From the NCBI GenBank assembly GCA_049724395.1, contig JAUGWO010000112.1, forward strand, positions 372,001 to 436,000: a stretch of DNA of 64,000 bases. Reading direction: 5' to 3'. Positions 23,200 through 34,189 of this stretch are shown here, one piece after another (the stretch's first letter is position 1; each line of letters begins with the position of its first letter). This stretch comes from Spongospora subterranea f. sp. subterranea. Lineage: Eukaryota; Endomyxa: Phytomyxea; Phytomyxea; Plasmodiophorida. Made by a program: the position numbers and the translations under genes. The notes below the pieces were generated by a model that worked only from the letters and a program-made list of their open reading frames with translations, made no database searches and was not told where the DNA came from.

Positions 23200-23338
23200 A
23201 CACTATCACCTCCTCCTTCAACGCTATTTTACCGCCTCTCCCTCAACACTATCTTACCGCCCCTCCTTCACCACTATCTCCTTCAGCACTATCTTACCGC
23301 CCCCCCTTCAACACTATCTTACCGCTCTTCTTCCTACA
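23200..23338. repeat. Pyrimidine-rich minisatellite, period about 27 bp
   Basis: Four to five imperfect copies of a unit like ccttcaacactatcttaccg. The strand is almost purine-free in part. Both forward frames through it are open because of composition; these are not taken as genes. Confidence 0.8.
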
Positions 23339-24320
23339 CCGATACCAATCAATGATGCATATTTTACCATCACATTCGTTAACTCTGTTTCAACAGTAAA
23401 ATATGTTTCAAATGGTCAATTTACCCTTGCGTACAGTCATAATTCTCAGGTGAAAACGTCCATGGTCAGAAACTCAGAAAACCGGACGCTTCAACACAAA
23501 ATGGTGGTATAATTCCGGTGAACGTGGAAGTAAGTGATTTCAGACGAAGTTCAAACAGCTGCTAATTCATATGCGAACCAGCAGTATGAAAATATTGAAC
23601 TCGCTCCTCCTTCCCAACTAAAGTGTAAAAATTGCAGAAATTTCCGGTGATGAAAAAACTTGTTTATTTTCGAGATCCGCCCCTTTGCTCTTCGGCTGAC
23701 GTGTTCGGGCTTCGAGACGATGACACAATAGATGGAATTGCTTGGTGCGTTTCCTCTTTGTAGTATTGTCTGCAAAAACGGATGCGTTCGCTTTTCGCGA
23801 GAGCGGTTATGTTTTCTTGAACGTTTGCAAATTGGTTGTTGTCTAGTGACTGTTTGCTCTTAAGGAAAAGCGGAGGTGTGGTAGTGAAGTCAGATAATGG
23901 TGGATCCGGGTCGTTAGTCTTTGCTTGGGTCGTGCCTGCGTTATTTATGGATTGTTGCTTTTGCCGGTTGTTCGCTTGGCTTTCCGTGTTGTTGGTGGGT
24001 CGTGATCAGGTGTGAGTCGAGTGCTGCCTCTTTTGCTCTCGGGCAACGCTTGTGCTCTTCGGCTTTAGGGGCATGAAGAGCTGCTATTCTGGCGAATCCC
24101 ATTTTTGATGGGAGTCATCAATGCTTGCAGGTGTGTGGACTTGGATTGGGACCGCCCGGTCAGAGACCAATTCCTGGGACTACCCAGAACGTCGACCCCA
24201 TTCTGAATGTTTTTTTTTTTCAATTTTCAATTTAGAATCTGTGCCACTAATCTGTCATATTCTTTAAGCGAGCACCAATCAGAAAACCTTATGGTTGTTA
24301 ATAAGTTTATGTTTATTTTT
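23339..24320. other. Intergenic, nothing recognised
   Basis: About 1 kb with no gene, RNA or clear repeat. It is G/T-rich on the plus strand around 23780-24110 and has a T-run at 24209-24220. Confidence 0.45.
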
Positions 24321-25500
24321 TCACTGTAAACTATGAAGAAGATTCTGTAGGTAGAGTACCCAATAATCCATGACACCGGGCATACGATAATGCAAGCAAT
24401 CGTTATCGAACTTATGACCGTCTGGTCGCAACCTCGTGATTGGATTCACATCCCATATGATCGATTGAGGAAGCTCCTCTTGCAAAACGCGCAACGCAAT
24501 CGCGTTCAGGGAAGCGACAATTGATCCCATTTATACATATCATAAACACCTACAGAAATCCCGATCGTGGTTTAGCGTTCCGAATCGCTGGTTGAACCAG
24601 GTCGCATACCGGAGTAATTTGTTGCTGCAAAAACTTCTTCAGAAATTGGTCCGGTGGCGTCGCCGCAATTCGGATGACCGGCAACGGATGTTCGAAATAT
24701 CACTGTCCCGTTGTATGACTGATTTAAATATTTGGATACTGTTCGGATCCGGTTCTCATATTTGGCCGAATCCTCAAAATGCGGCCCAGAGTTCAAAATC
24801 AAAATATCGTAATTAGGCAGCAGGTACTTCCATGGTTGGCAACGGATCGCAACCTCGCATTCATTTGGGTAAAGAGTATCAGTCAATGTCAGATGGACGT
24901 TGGCGATCCCATACAACTTGCTTTGAGATTGGGAGCCACACAAGCTGATGCCATGATCGCCCATAGTTCGATTCCATGGAAAGTCCTGCATAATCGGATC
25001 ACGCCCGCCCAAGACCACCCAGAGCAACGTCAAGAAATTCTGATTGATTGAGTCTCCAACGAACAATATTGAACGATTATGGATGGCCTGACACCAATTG
25101 TCAGCGGAAAAGGGCACTAATGGAAATTGAGAGGCAATCGCTTTGGGAATCCATTCCCAAAGCCATGGCTGTGAGCGCTGATTGGAACGATCAATTTTGA
25201 AATTCGGATGAAGGAATTGCTCGTAGTCTTGCGGTAAACCCGTTCGGTTAAGTGTTATTTCTTGGGAGACGATCCTGCGCCATTCTCCATCACGAAATCT
25301 CTGCTGAGTAATGCGAATTTTGTCAGATTGTGATAGAGCCGTTGGTTTTCCTTCCGGCTTTGGTGGGGCAGCGGTATAGAGTAGCCAATGCGGAACGATG
25401 GAAGTTGCAAATATAACAACATTCACTACCAAAATCAGAAAGGGAAATGTCCCAACAAGAAAGTATCGACAGCGTCGATTTGCCAATGTGTCCACCATAT
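24321..25500 (-). CDS. PC-esterase (TBL/NXPE-type) type II membrane protein
   Basis: Likely Golgi or surface glycan O-acetyltransferase/esterase of the GDSL-like PC-esterase fold. A short cytoplasmic N-terminus precedes one membrane anchor (FLVGTFPFLILVVNVVIFAT). The catalytic GDS block is ILFVGDSINQNFLTLLW, and the C-terminal Asp-His pair is in DCLHYRMPGVMDYW after RLRPDGHKFDN. Four or more N-glycosylation sequons occur (for example NRT, NRS, NQS). One intron of about 62 nt is placed at about 24550-24611. After it, the sequence YDMYKWDQLSL passes into LNAIALRVLQEE with a one-base frame change near 24508-24511 (a GGG run on the plus strand). Start at 25500 is the first ATG. Family is firm; the acceptor glycan is unknown. 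Confidence 0.8.
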
Positions 25501-26325
25501 CCAAGTAAAGGGCGTGAAAGCGTGTAGATTGATCGCTATGGCGAAAGTGTATCAGGGTTGGCCAAATTGGCTGCAGTTACTATAGGGAACCCTTACAGTC
25601 GATATGAGACTGTGGGGGTAAATTGACTTCACCTGCACCGCCAGGTTCGGCACGAGGATATGGCCGGCAACATCGTCTGCAGATCAATTTCATTGCAGCG
25701 ATCGATATCAACAGAGGGGTATGGGCCAATGCTTTCGACTGTCCATCGCCGCTGGACGGCTCGGAATTCTTATTGCGCGATGGCCGGGCCAACATGAAAA
25801 ATTGAGTCACCCCCATTCCTTTCTGTCTTTACCAAATCTTCTATATATGCGCTGGGCTTGTAATCGATGCTTTGCTTCGAAAATATCGGCAGCACCGATG
25901 AATTGATCGGTATTTCAGAATCGGTTCGACCAAATCGCGAAACGCCTTGATCCGATCGTTTCGGGTAGAATTGTCAAGTTTGGTTGGCGACCAACCAAGG
26001 CTAATTTTCATTGCTGAGAATTGGGTTGATCATTCCTGATGTAATCTGTATCATCGCAGGTGGCAAATATGGTCTTGTCTGCAATCCAATTTCACTTGTA
26101 TTTTCCACATCTCTTTAAATTATTTATGAAATCATGGAGAAGACTGTTTCAATTGATTCTTGCTCTTAGCCTTGAGCAAGTCAGTTTTATTAAATCATAA
26201 AAAGTTATCATTTATTGCGAGCGGTATCTGCAAACCGGAAAATGATAATCTACAACTAAATCCAGGTTTTCTTGCGTCGAAGAAACTCATATCGAAATTT
26301 TGAATAATACATGTTTCGGCGATGG
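25501..26325. other. Intergenic, nothing recognised
   Basis: About 0.8 kb between two minus-strand membrane glycan enzymes. Open frames at 25580-25820 on both strands are mirror images of each other and lack motifs. Confidence 0.45.
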
Positions 26326-27480
26326 CTAGGAGTATCCCAGCTGATCTCTGCTATGGGACGTGGTAATCCCGAGGGAATCGTTGCTGATGCGTTTCCGTAT
26401 CGATTCGCATGGAAATTGAGTCGGATTTTTCGATTGTTCATACGCCATAGGAGGGAAGACGTAAAACGCGCTCAAATTCAAACGCGGAATATATCGATTA
26501 AAAAGATGATCGACGGCCATGAAATCGTCGACTATGGAACCCTCTTCCAGGATTCGAACTGCCGCATTTTTAGAGAGCATTACAGCATTGAAACAACGGC
26601 TAGCATCGGCAAGGTAGAGGTTTTCGGTCACATTTTTGTTGGTGCGAATTTTGTGACAAGTTCCAAGAAACACCACCTTAACGAAACGGATTCAGCGGAT
26701 TCTAGGCAGCGGTAAATCGCATAGCAATCTTACATCCCAAAGCGGGTTGATAGTCGACAATTGGCTTTGAAGTGATGACAGTTTACTATTGAAATTTGGT
26801 ACAACGAAGACGTCGTCCTCGATAACCAGAATACCGTCCGGGAACGTTCCATTGACGAGGTTTTCGAAAACTGTCCATTGATTCAATGTGCTTAATAAAT
26901 ATCCCTTTTCTTTCCCGGAAAACACGCTGCTGAACTGCTGGAAATCCTGCAGCCGCTCTGCGTTTCGAAACAGGTATCGCGATAAATACTTTCGGTTTTC
27001 GTATGCCATTTCTAAAGACGGATATGAAATACGGGCTACATTTTCCGCTTTGATTTTTTTCAACAAAAGATTCCCTTGGTTCAAACGTGCGCCATAAGAC
27101 AGAGCAACAAACGGCATGGGTCTCCTGATTGAATGCGGGAAATATTGGTTTGGTTCAGAAAACTCTTCTAGAGACAACTGATTCCACATCTCTTGTCCGA
27201 TCAAAACAGCGGTGAACTCATCAGCGGATTGAATTTTGTCAATGATATTATTGCTTTCTAGGATGCGCTCATCAATGTCATGACCACAGTCTCTGGCAGA
27301 TTGCTGTACAAGCCTGTCCATAACCGTTGGGTAATGCTGCTCCTCAAAGACCGCGACCTTTGCAGCGCCCCAGAGATATTCATTGGGCATAAGGAAGCAG
27401 AAGACAATGAACGCAGAAGATACCAGCGTCAAAATTAGCACCAGATTCCTGAATTTGTAAGGGTTTCTTCTCCTTTCCAT
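26326..27480 (-). CDS. Family 25-like glycosyltransferase, type II membrane protein
   Basis: Probable Golgi glycosyltransferase. After a basic N-terminus (MERRRNPYKFRN) there is a single anchor (LVLILTLVSSAFIVFCFL). The lumenal domain has FVALSYGARLNQGNLLLKKI near its middle and the metal-binding acidic motif in DGILVIEDDVFVVPNF. After an intron at 26677-26733 (57 nt) it reads VVFLGTCHK, then ASRCFNAVMLSKNAAVRIL and FYVFPPMAYEQSK, matching the GT25 (LPS-type) C-terminal pattern of WDVVFLG, a cysteine-flanked A-Y/F block and the final PP.AYQ.S. Splicing restores WDVVFLG exactly. Donor sugar and acceptor are not known. Confidence 0.75.
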
Positions 27481-28618
27481 GATTAGATCCCAAGCGATAT
27501 TGTTTGTTTTAGAAGTGGCGCCAACTTCATACACCTCACCACACCATACCTACTTCTTTATTCGCCCCTTTATTGTGACTGAACCAATTCTCTCAAATAA
27601 TCTACTGCATGAACAACGACTCTAGGTCGCAACCCCTAAGGATTGGCCTTCTGGAGTTCATCGTCTGGTTCAGAAACACAACTTATCGTCTAAATCAAGC
27701 GTGTCTTGAAAGGTTGGGTTTTACTGGTGGCGCAGTGTAAGGGGAGGGCAAAATGCAGAACGTGACTCGCTCGATGTAGTTCTTCCCAGTTAGGTCGCTT
27801 CATGCCTTTGCAAAGTCGTCTTGTTGTAGCTTCCGCAACAAGCTCTACGCAAAACCATAGGCACCCTGGTCACTCTTTTTGAAAGAACTCAGTTTCCGGT
27901 TTTCCCATGAACGAATATTTTGTTTTCAAGTAATCCATGACAAGAAATTAGAGTTTTTTTCACAAGTTTTACCCAAATCTTGTTGTACGATAAGGTAATT
28001 GATCAACTCTCTACAGGATTTGCAACGAAACCACGATATCCGATCTTGACCTCACGTTGATTCGACAATGAGACTAGAGATTTATGCGTTATTCGAGAAC
28101 CTGTTGGCTCTATTCGCTTTATCACCTATCAGAAGCCGATTAACATCTATCAATATCTACCAAGCTTTAGCCTCCATAACCCATCTGTTATTAAAGGCGT
28201 TGTTTGGTTTAGTCTTTTTTCTGGTGTTGGCAGAAATGAGTTTCTTAACAGTGGCTTCCAGAGAATGTTGTATCAGGATGAGTGCTGTATTACGAGCAGC
28301 TTTAGCTTGAGCTCGTTGTTCTTCTTTTAGCGCTTTATTCTTCGCATGAGTTAATCTTCGAAGAGCGAACTGAAGGATGAAGAATCTGTCACGGTGGTAC
28401 CCAGTTAGAGAGAGGCAGTTTGAGTTTAGGATTATATGGTTCTGCAGGTTCTCTCGGTTGATTGTTTTTTCAAAAAGTCTTGAGTTTTGATGTGCTTGAT
28501 AAGCAGGGCAAGGGCATCTTTACAGACATTAGCGGGTGGAGGTTTGGGCTTTGGACAGAATTTGATTCCAAGACCTAAAACTTTGAAATCGGATGAATTG
28601 GAAAAAGGGACAATTTTT
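27481..28618. other. Intergenic, possibly decayed repeat
   Basis: About 1.1 kb without a convincing gene. The minus strand at 28060-28310 has an open, alanine/lysine-rich stretch that could be a scrap of a non-LTR element, but no reverse-transcriptase or nuclease motif was found. Confidence 0.4.
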
Positions 28619-28936
28619 TCATGTAGTCAACTCTAGATAATCTGCTAAATCTGACGAGAGAAAGGTGAACGGGAGTCTGAGTCTATTCATTTTCCCCATT
28701 CCCCCTTTCAGCTTCCAGTTCCAGTTTCCATCAAATTTGCGGCCACGAGATGTCAATAGTTCTCCACTAATAAAGGCCAGGCATTGCGAGATTTGGGGTA
28801 CAGGGACAGGTCCAGGCGGCGGGCGGTCGGCGGTCATAAGGTATGTATAGTCACAGGTTAGGATTGGGTGGTCCTCTGTGGTACTGGTTACGTTGTACTG
28901 TAGAGCGAATACGGTATCTTGATTATTATCCGCCAT
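28619..28936 (-). CDS. Hypothetical 105-residue protein
   Basis: A complete frame from ATG to stop, head-to-head with the F-box gene 36 bp away. It begins MADNNQDTVFALQYNVTSTT, has a P-rich middle (RPPPGPVPVPQ) and a basic glycine/asparagine stretch. No family or membrane segment is recognised. The shared upstream region with a real gene is its main support. It could also be 5' leader sequence of the neighbouring transcript. Confidence 0.3.
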   Translation of the reverse strand: MADNNQDTVFALQYNVTSTTEDHPILTCDYTYLMTADRPPPGPVPVPQISQCLAFISGELLTSRGRKFDGNWNWKLKGGMGKMNRLRLPFTFLSSDLADYLELTT

Positions 28937-28972
28937 ATGATGTGTGGGTTATATATATAGGTCGACCAACCA

Positions 28973-30693
28973 ATGATTATAGATAACTTTATAGATCAAA
29001 TAAGCCAGTTTCTAGCGACTATTGATGTCTGTAATCTGTTATTAGTCTGTTCGGCATGGATGCAGGTTCTGGATGTGCCACATGTCTGGAAATATCAATT
29101 ATCACAACGTGATTCTTCTCGCCTTGCATTCCCATCAGCAGTACCGATGTCGCATTTGACATCGTCGCAGTTGCGTGTACTACTGAAGTGCATGCGAACT
29201 TTATCAGCACCAGAAATGTCTTACAACGTTATTGATCAAGGAGTGTATCAATCTTCTAGCGATGATTTTTCTCAAGGACTCGATAAAACTCTAGACAATA
29301 GGAAGAGCACATTTTGGTCATCAACCGGAAGTGAAAACCAGAACTCATCAGACCTTCTTGTTTATCGATTGATAAATGGCCTTTGTATAATCAAACGTAT
29401 ATCAATCACTCCTTTTCGGGCATTTTATCAACGAGTACAAATTAACATTGTTGGTTGTAATAATGCCCGTTCATTGTTTTCTAGGGTATGCGCTGCTACA
29501 GCCCCATGGAGGCCCGGGTTGTCATTCGTATATCTGAAAATGATGAATCTAGTACAACATTCTCGAGTCCATGGTGTCAGATCACCAATCGTGATGGTAA
29601 TACGTGTTTATATGTCGTTGCAAATGCATATCAATGCTCAATACAGAGCCGTTTGAATTCCCACTGGGTGAGGTGACTGTCTTTGGTGAATGGTTGCGTG
29701 TTGAACTTCGTGGTCGATGGTCTAAGCAAAGTTCAGATAATTTATATTATGTATGCCTTCGTAATGTATCTGCATTTGGCGTCCCAATTGCTGTTGCCCC
29801 TGATAACATGGTCGTTCAAGTATTGTACGACTATATCAGTGGAAAAGGCTTTTCAAGCTTGTCGTTTCTTGAGTTTTGCCGAAAAACCCATTATAACATG
29901 GAAAAGGTCACGAATATGATCGACCGTGGTCGCGAACGAGTCAAAGTCATTGCAACTTGTGATCGACTGATTCAAGAGTCAAATGTGATGTTATTAATTC
30001 CAGAGGCATCTCAACTAAGAGACACTAACGAAATTCGTGACCATGTCGTCAACGCGTTGAATGAACATGGAGGAACTGAAGACGTCATGCAGTATCTCGC
30101 TGTTATGTATCACTTTTTGGATGTTAAATTTACTGAAGAAGAATCATACTTCCTGGCAACAGCATTGATTAAGGTGGATGAGATGATATTTTTTCATGAC
30201 TTGGTCAGCAAATTCCGGATCACGTTTTCAGAAAGATTAGGTGATATATTTCTAACTTCTGAAAAATATTATGAGGCAATGGTGTGCTATTGTGGTGCTG
30301 TGATACCGGATAAGGTTGTTAATCATCATAATTTCATATGTGCATTAGCTCAATCTGGATCTTAGATTTTATCGACCTGCGCTTTACTCTGTAGTCAACC
30401 TGATAATCTGACGACACTGGATGTGTTGATAAGGGCGTGTGATGATAAGCCGGTTGTTGTCGCTGAAATGGCTGCCATTCTTCAAAGAAAACATCATCCA
30501 TATATCTGCTGCCTTTTCATCATGAAAGCGGTTGAACAATTATATATAGATTTGGCGGCAGCGTCTGGATATTCTCGGTGTACGATTTGCATCTAAACAA
30601 GACCTGGATGAGCTCGTCAATTCTCAAAACCTTCTTTTTACTTCATCTGCCACTTCCTCCTTAGAAACCATTAATTTTAGTATATCATTTTGA
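28973..30693 (+). CDS. F-box protein, plant At4g00755-like
   Basis: Likely substrate receptor of an SCF ubiquitin ligase. The N-terminal F-box-like helices read ISQFLATIDVCNLLLVCSAW. The following region matches the plant F-box At4g00755 group: SSSDDFSQGLDKTLDNRKST, FWSSTGSENQNSSDLLVYRL, CIIKRISITPFRAFYQ, then FGEWLRVELRGRW and LYYVCLRNVSAFG. A helical C-terminal region follows (AEMAAILQRKHHPYICC, RQRLDILGVRFASKQDLDEL). Introns at about 29432-29483, 29599-29652 and 30318-30365 keep the similarity in frame. Near 30531-30549 the frame moves by one base. A 19-nt GT..AG stretch there could be removed to restore it, but this would be an exceptionally small intron, so a sequence error is the simpler view. 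Confidence 0.78.
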
Positions 30694-31876
30694 AATTAAC
30701 TGATAAAGCGCCTGTTATTTAATTGTAGTGGACAATCAAAATATGTTAAAATAAATTGTCATCTATCAGAATGGGGCGTAATACAACAGCCGGTTTCCCG
30801 AAACCGTAACTGCAATGATCGATTGTAAGTACCTGAAGAAAATTGACCAGAAGGCGGCAGCGTTTCTTTTATACTGGCCGCTGGTTTTTTACAAAACATT
30901 TTCGACAATTGCAATCCGCTGCAGTTGATAAAGTTAGGCAGGGTGTTGTGTGGCCACAACTGTCTCCGGGCAGTGAGACCAGACCTGGGTCATTGCTTGG
31001 AGTCGGCCGTTTGTTCAGTGCGAGCTCTGGGCGATCGCGGCCATTGTCGATATCGAGACGAGAGGGTTGGCAAGAGAGGGCGAGAGGAGCGGCCTTCATC
31101 CACGCATTATTTACACCACATTTGGAGTTCGGCTGTCAAAGTAGCTGGCAATCAGTGCATCATCTGATTGTCGGACTAGTGCAGCAAAATCAACAATACG
31201 AGAATCAACGCGCTCGGGGCGTTCATTCTTAGGCTTGTCGGCAGGGCAAGCTAAGCCAGTGAACTTAACTTGACCCAGTAGCAGTGATGGTGGTTCCCGC
31301 CGCAAAAGCGAATGCTAAATTCAAACCAGCTCGGCTGAAATGCAGTCGTTTGAAAATCGGCACTTGGTCTTTTACGGCTGCGCCCTCCAACGATCGTATG
31401 GCCTTCGAAGCGAAGTTTTTATTTTCCAGGTTGTTATCAATGTCGAAATTGCGGTGATCGCCTTGGACTAACTTATCTTGACAGGAAACGCCTGGTTTGG
31501 GAATGGAAAATTGGGACCAATTCGAAGAAGAAGATTGATATTCCTTTTGCCAGCGTTGATCAAATGTGTTAGTGTATTTAAGAGTAACTCCAAATATTTG
31601 AGTTTCACGTTGTGAGACAGATGGGGAGAATGTCAGCAACAATCAGTGCAGACTCATTGTTGTCGTCACAAACACGCCGAACTTTTCATCTGGAGTGATT
31701 GCCAACAATCAGGCCACCAAATGGGGGGCGTGTGAAGATTTTACTGATGGGCAAGCACTAAAGAGCGCATTGCATGAGCTGGATCTTCCTGTAGACATCA
31801 AGGCGCTTAACACTGTTTTGGCAACCCTCGGGGACTTTGACCCTAAGTACCAAGCTTAGCCAGAGTTTTGCAACTT
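30694..31876. other. Unresolved region; one or two possible gene fragments
   Basis: Several open stretches face both ways. On the plus strand, 31639-31859 reads as a plausible C-terminal exon (FSSGVIANNQATKWGACEDF ... DFDPKYQA, stop). On the minus strand, 31110-31640 gives sequence like a beta-sandwich (PIFKRLHFSRAGLNLAFAF). They overlap, so at most one is right in each part. A GC-rich stretch at 30940-31110 is open in four frames. No family was assigned. Confidence 0.35.
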
Positions 31877-32836
31877 ATGGCTTATTACTTTACCATCAGT
31901 TTTAGGGAGATGTTTGCTCGTCGATCGCAGCTTGTGAAACAAACCCAAGCTGCCCCCGTGTCGCTCGAGCCGTTAAACAAGAAACCACGCCCATCTGCTG
32001 AGATGTTTGCTCATGCTGTGGGTCAAGCTCAGGCTCATTCAGAACGCAATTCCATCGCACATGTCGAGCGAAAACCGGTTTTGTCAACAAGTGGTTGCAC
32101 GTGTGTTGGTATTTGTGAGGCATTTACCTGCTCGTGCTCGTTGTCACTACGAAAATGCAATCCTCAGACATGTGTCTGCCTTCGTGCATGTTGTCAAAAC
32201 CCCTTCTCAATCATGGCAGCTAAAGGGTTAAATCTTGATCGCTTACCTGCCCATCAGTGCTTGAACGACAATATATCTCTTCATCCAGAGCGACAGTCTC
32301 ATCGTCGGCTGTTCAGTCGGATAACGCTCCCCTGTTGTAAAGCTGAAACTCTGCTGGTCCACTCCTTAGCATTAGGATCAAAGTGTGCATGCGGTGCTAC
32401 TTGGGATTTTTCGTTTTGTGAAGGAAAACCGGTTGATTTTGGCGGCATTTCCGAGACATTCCATTGTTCGAAATGCAAACGCTGTCAAAGCATTGATTCC
32501 AAACATTGCGATATATGTGGAGTGTGTTCATCAACAGAAAGCCCTTGCCCATGTGCCAAGTTGAAAATCCCATCGCCGGTTGTGCAGTGTTCGTCAGGCA
32601 ATGGGTTCCAAGAGAATGGTCATCATCCATGCGGGTTTTCCCCATCGGACATTCAACCATCTGAAAGTCCCGATTCCGATGCGTCCCTAGCTTCAACAAT
32701 GAGCCCACCCAAACGCAAAACCCCTGATGATTCTCTGGCTGGGCAGTCGCATTGGTCCAGAGCATTTCTTGGCCTTGGTCAAGATCGGCAGTTTCATCGT
32801 GAGCTTCAGCAGATGGTTCAAGACTTATATCGCTAG
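31877..32836 (+). CDS. CXC-domain cysteine-rich protein (no SET domain)
   Basis: About 320 residues, one exon. Residues near 75-110 have a CXC cluster: GCTCVGICEAFTCSCSLS then C..N..C.C and a terminal CCQNPF. The spacing C-x-C-x3-C-x4-C-x-C-x6-C-x4-C is that of the CXC domains of EZH2 and, more loosely, MSL2 and tesmin/TSO1, which bind zinc and often DNA. A second cysteine-rich part follows (CACGATWDFSFCEGK; FHCSKCKRCQ; KHCDICGVC). The C-terminus is serine/proline-rich with a PPKRK basic patch, a possible nuclear signal. There is no SET or RING domain. The ATG at 31910 is an alternative start. A chromatin or DNA-binding role is inferred from the CXC pattern only. Confidence 0.65.
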   Translation: MAYYFTISFREMFARRSQLVKQTQAAPVSLEPLNKKPRPSAEMFAHAVGQAQAHSERNSIAHVERKPVLSTSGCTCVGICEAFTCSCSLSLRKCNPQTCVCLRACCQNPFSIMAAKGLNLDRLPAHQCLNDNISLHPERQSHRRLFSRITLPCCKAETLLVHSLALGSKCACGATWDFSFCEGKPVDFGGISETFHCSKCKRCQSIDSKHCDICGVCSSTESPCPCAKLKIPSPVVQCSSGNGFQENGHHPCGFSPSDIQPSESPDSDASLASTMSPPKRKTPDDSLAGQSHWSRAFLGLGQDRQFHRELQQMVQDLYR

Positions 32837-33173
32837 CAATTTAGACTTATATTTATGCACATAGACAACATAGATTTGCCAAACAATCTGCAAGAAACTG
32901 GCCTAATTTTGTGGAATAAATTGAATAATATTGGTCATTTCTGAATTGTTTTTGATAAAGTTTGAGAAATACTATAGGGAGAGCGATGGGATTTGGCGAT
33001 TAATGTGCGGAGTTAACAGATAGAGAGAGAGAGGGGAGAGAGAACCACCACAGCAGAATAGCGATAAGAGAGAGGAGGGAGATTAACACGGGGAACAGGA
33101 GATCACCCTATTGTCGGATTGCACCACAACATTCCATCATCTCCTTCAGTGAACCCATTGTTACCCCCAGATC
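32837..33173. other. Intergenic with a GA-rich tract
   Basis: AT-rich first part, then a purine-rich tract (GAGA repeats at about 33019-33085) about 90 bp upstream of MCTS1. Such tracts are common in promoters, but no specific element is claimed. Confidence 0.45.
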
Positions 33174-34004
33174 ATGTTCAAAAAGTATGATAATCACTTG
33201 GGCTGAATGTCGAAAGCGCCATGGCTGTTGTTGATTGCTATGCTATTAGGTTCTCTAGATCAGAAGATATCGGATCGTATTCCAAAGTCAAAACATCTGA
33301 TCAAAGGAAGATTAGGAAGTGTATTTCCGAGAACTATCCCAATGAAGATCCCAGTTTTGATCTAATATTCAAGAAGAAAAGCCCCATGAATTTGGCAAAA
33401 TGGTAAATTGGCGACAACTCTTTATCAATGCATTTATTTTTTTTATTTCATAGCCATAATCATGTCCAGTTAATCGCATGTGAGAACAACCAGGTTTGGT
33501 TTTTTTCATTCCGGAAGGGTGAATTTATCCCGACTCTTCGTACGCTCCACAAATGTCAGTAAACATCCTATGGTCTTCCGTTCGGCATATTCATATTTAG
33601 AATTATAGTCCCGAAAATGCTGCCCATTGTTCAAGTTGATCGCGGGGCTATCAAGTTTGTACTGGGAGGTGCAAATATAATGTGCCCTGGGTTGACGTCA
33701 GCTGGTGGACGAATGGACACTCCAATAGAGAATGACACCGTTTGCGTTAGTCTCATTAGCCATAACGTTTTGAGAGAAACTGATGTACTCGATTATCCAG
33801 GCGATATATGCAGAAGACAAAGAACACGCACTTGCAATTGGCGTCACAAAAATGTCTACTGATGCGATGTAAGTGACGAGTTGTTAAACGACACAATTGC
33901 TTATAACTATTTTTGTGTCATTTAGCCGATCGGAGAATAAGGGAATCGGTATTGAAGTGATTCATTACCTAAATGACGGTTTATGGGCAATGCCCATCTT
34001 ATAA
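33174..34004 (+). CDS. MCTS1: Translation machinery-associated protein 20 / MCT-1
   Basis: MCTS1/Tma20 pairs with DENR/Tma22 to release tRNA and recycle or reinitiate 40S subunits. The first exon is four codons (MFKK, split codon), followed by an intron to about 33248. The protein then gives [65 protein letters not shown] (start of the PUA domain), [15 protein letters not shown], and [19 protein letters not shown]. Five exons with four or so short introns each restore the human MCT-1 pattern without gaps. Intact; ends with a two-residue tail after LWAM. Confidence 0.93.
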
Positions 34005-34189
34005 GTATAATTTCGCACCATCAATGTTTTCAATATATTGATTATATCTCATTCATTTTGATTTGCCCTTCTCCTTGACTACTTCCATCTTCACCCACTC
34101 GATATTCCAGATATCTATTATAGTGTGTTGCTCGTGCCCGATCAGGATGACATTCCATGTTCGATAACAGGTTGTGAATATCTAGACCA

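Noticed and set aside
23117-23512. Plus-strand frames through the pyrimidine-rich satellite
   Set aside because: Composition (serine, proline, leucine, threonine runs) comes from the repeat; other frames are equally open.
25580-25820. 78-codon minus-strand frame with a cysteine pair
   Set aside because: Mirrored by an open plus-strand frame of the same extent; no family, start or neighbouring exon supports it.
28068-28310. 80-codon hydrophobic frame
   Set aside because: Minus strand looks more like decayed non-LTR sequence, but no motif confirms either reading.
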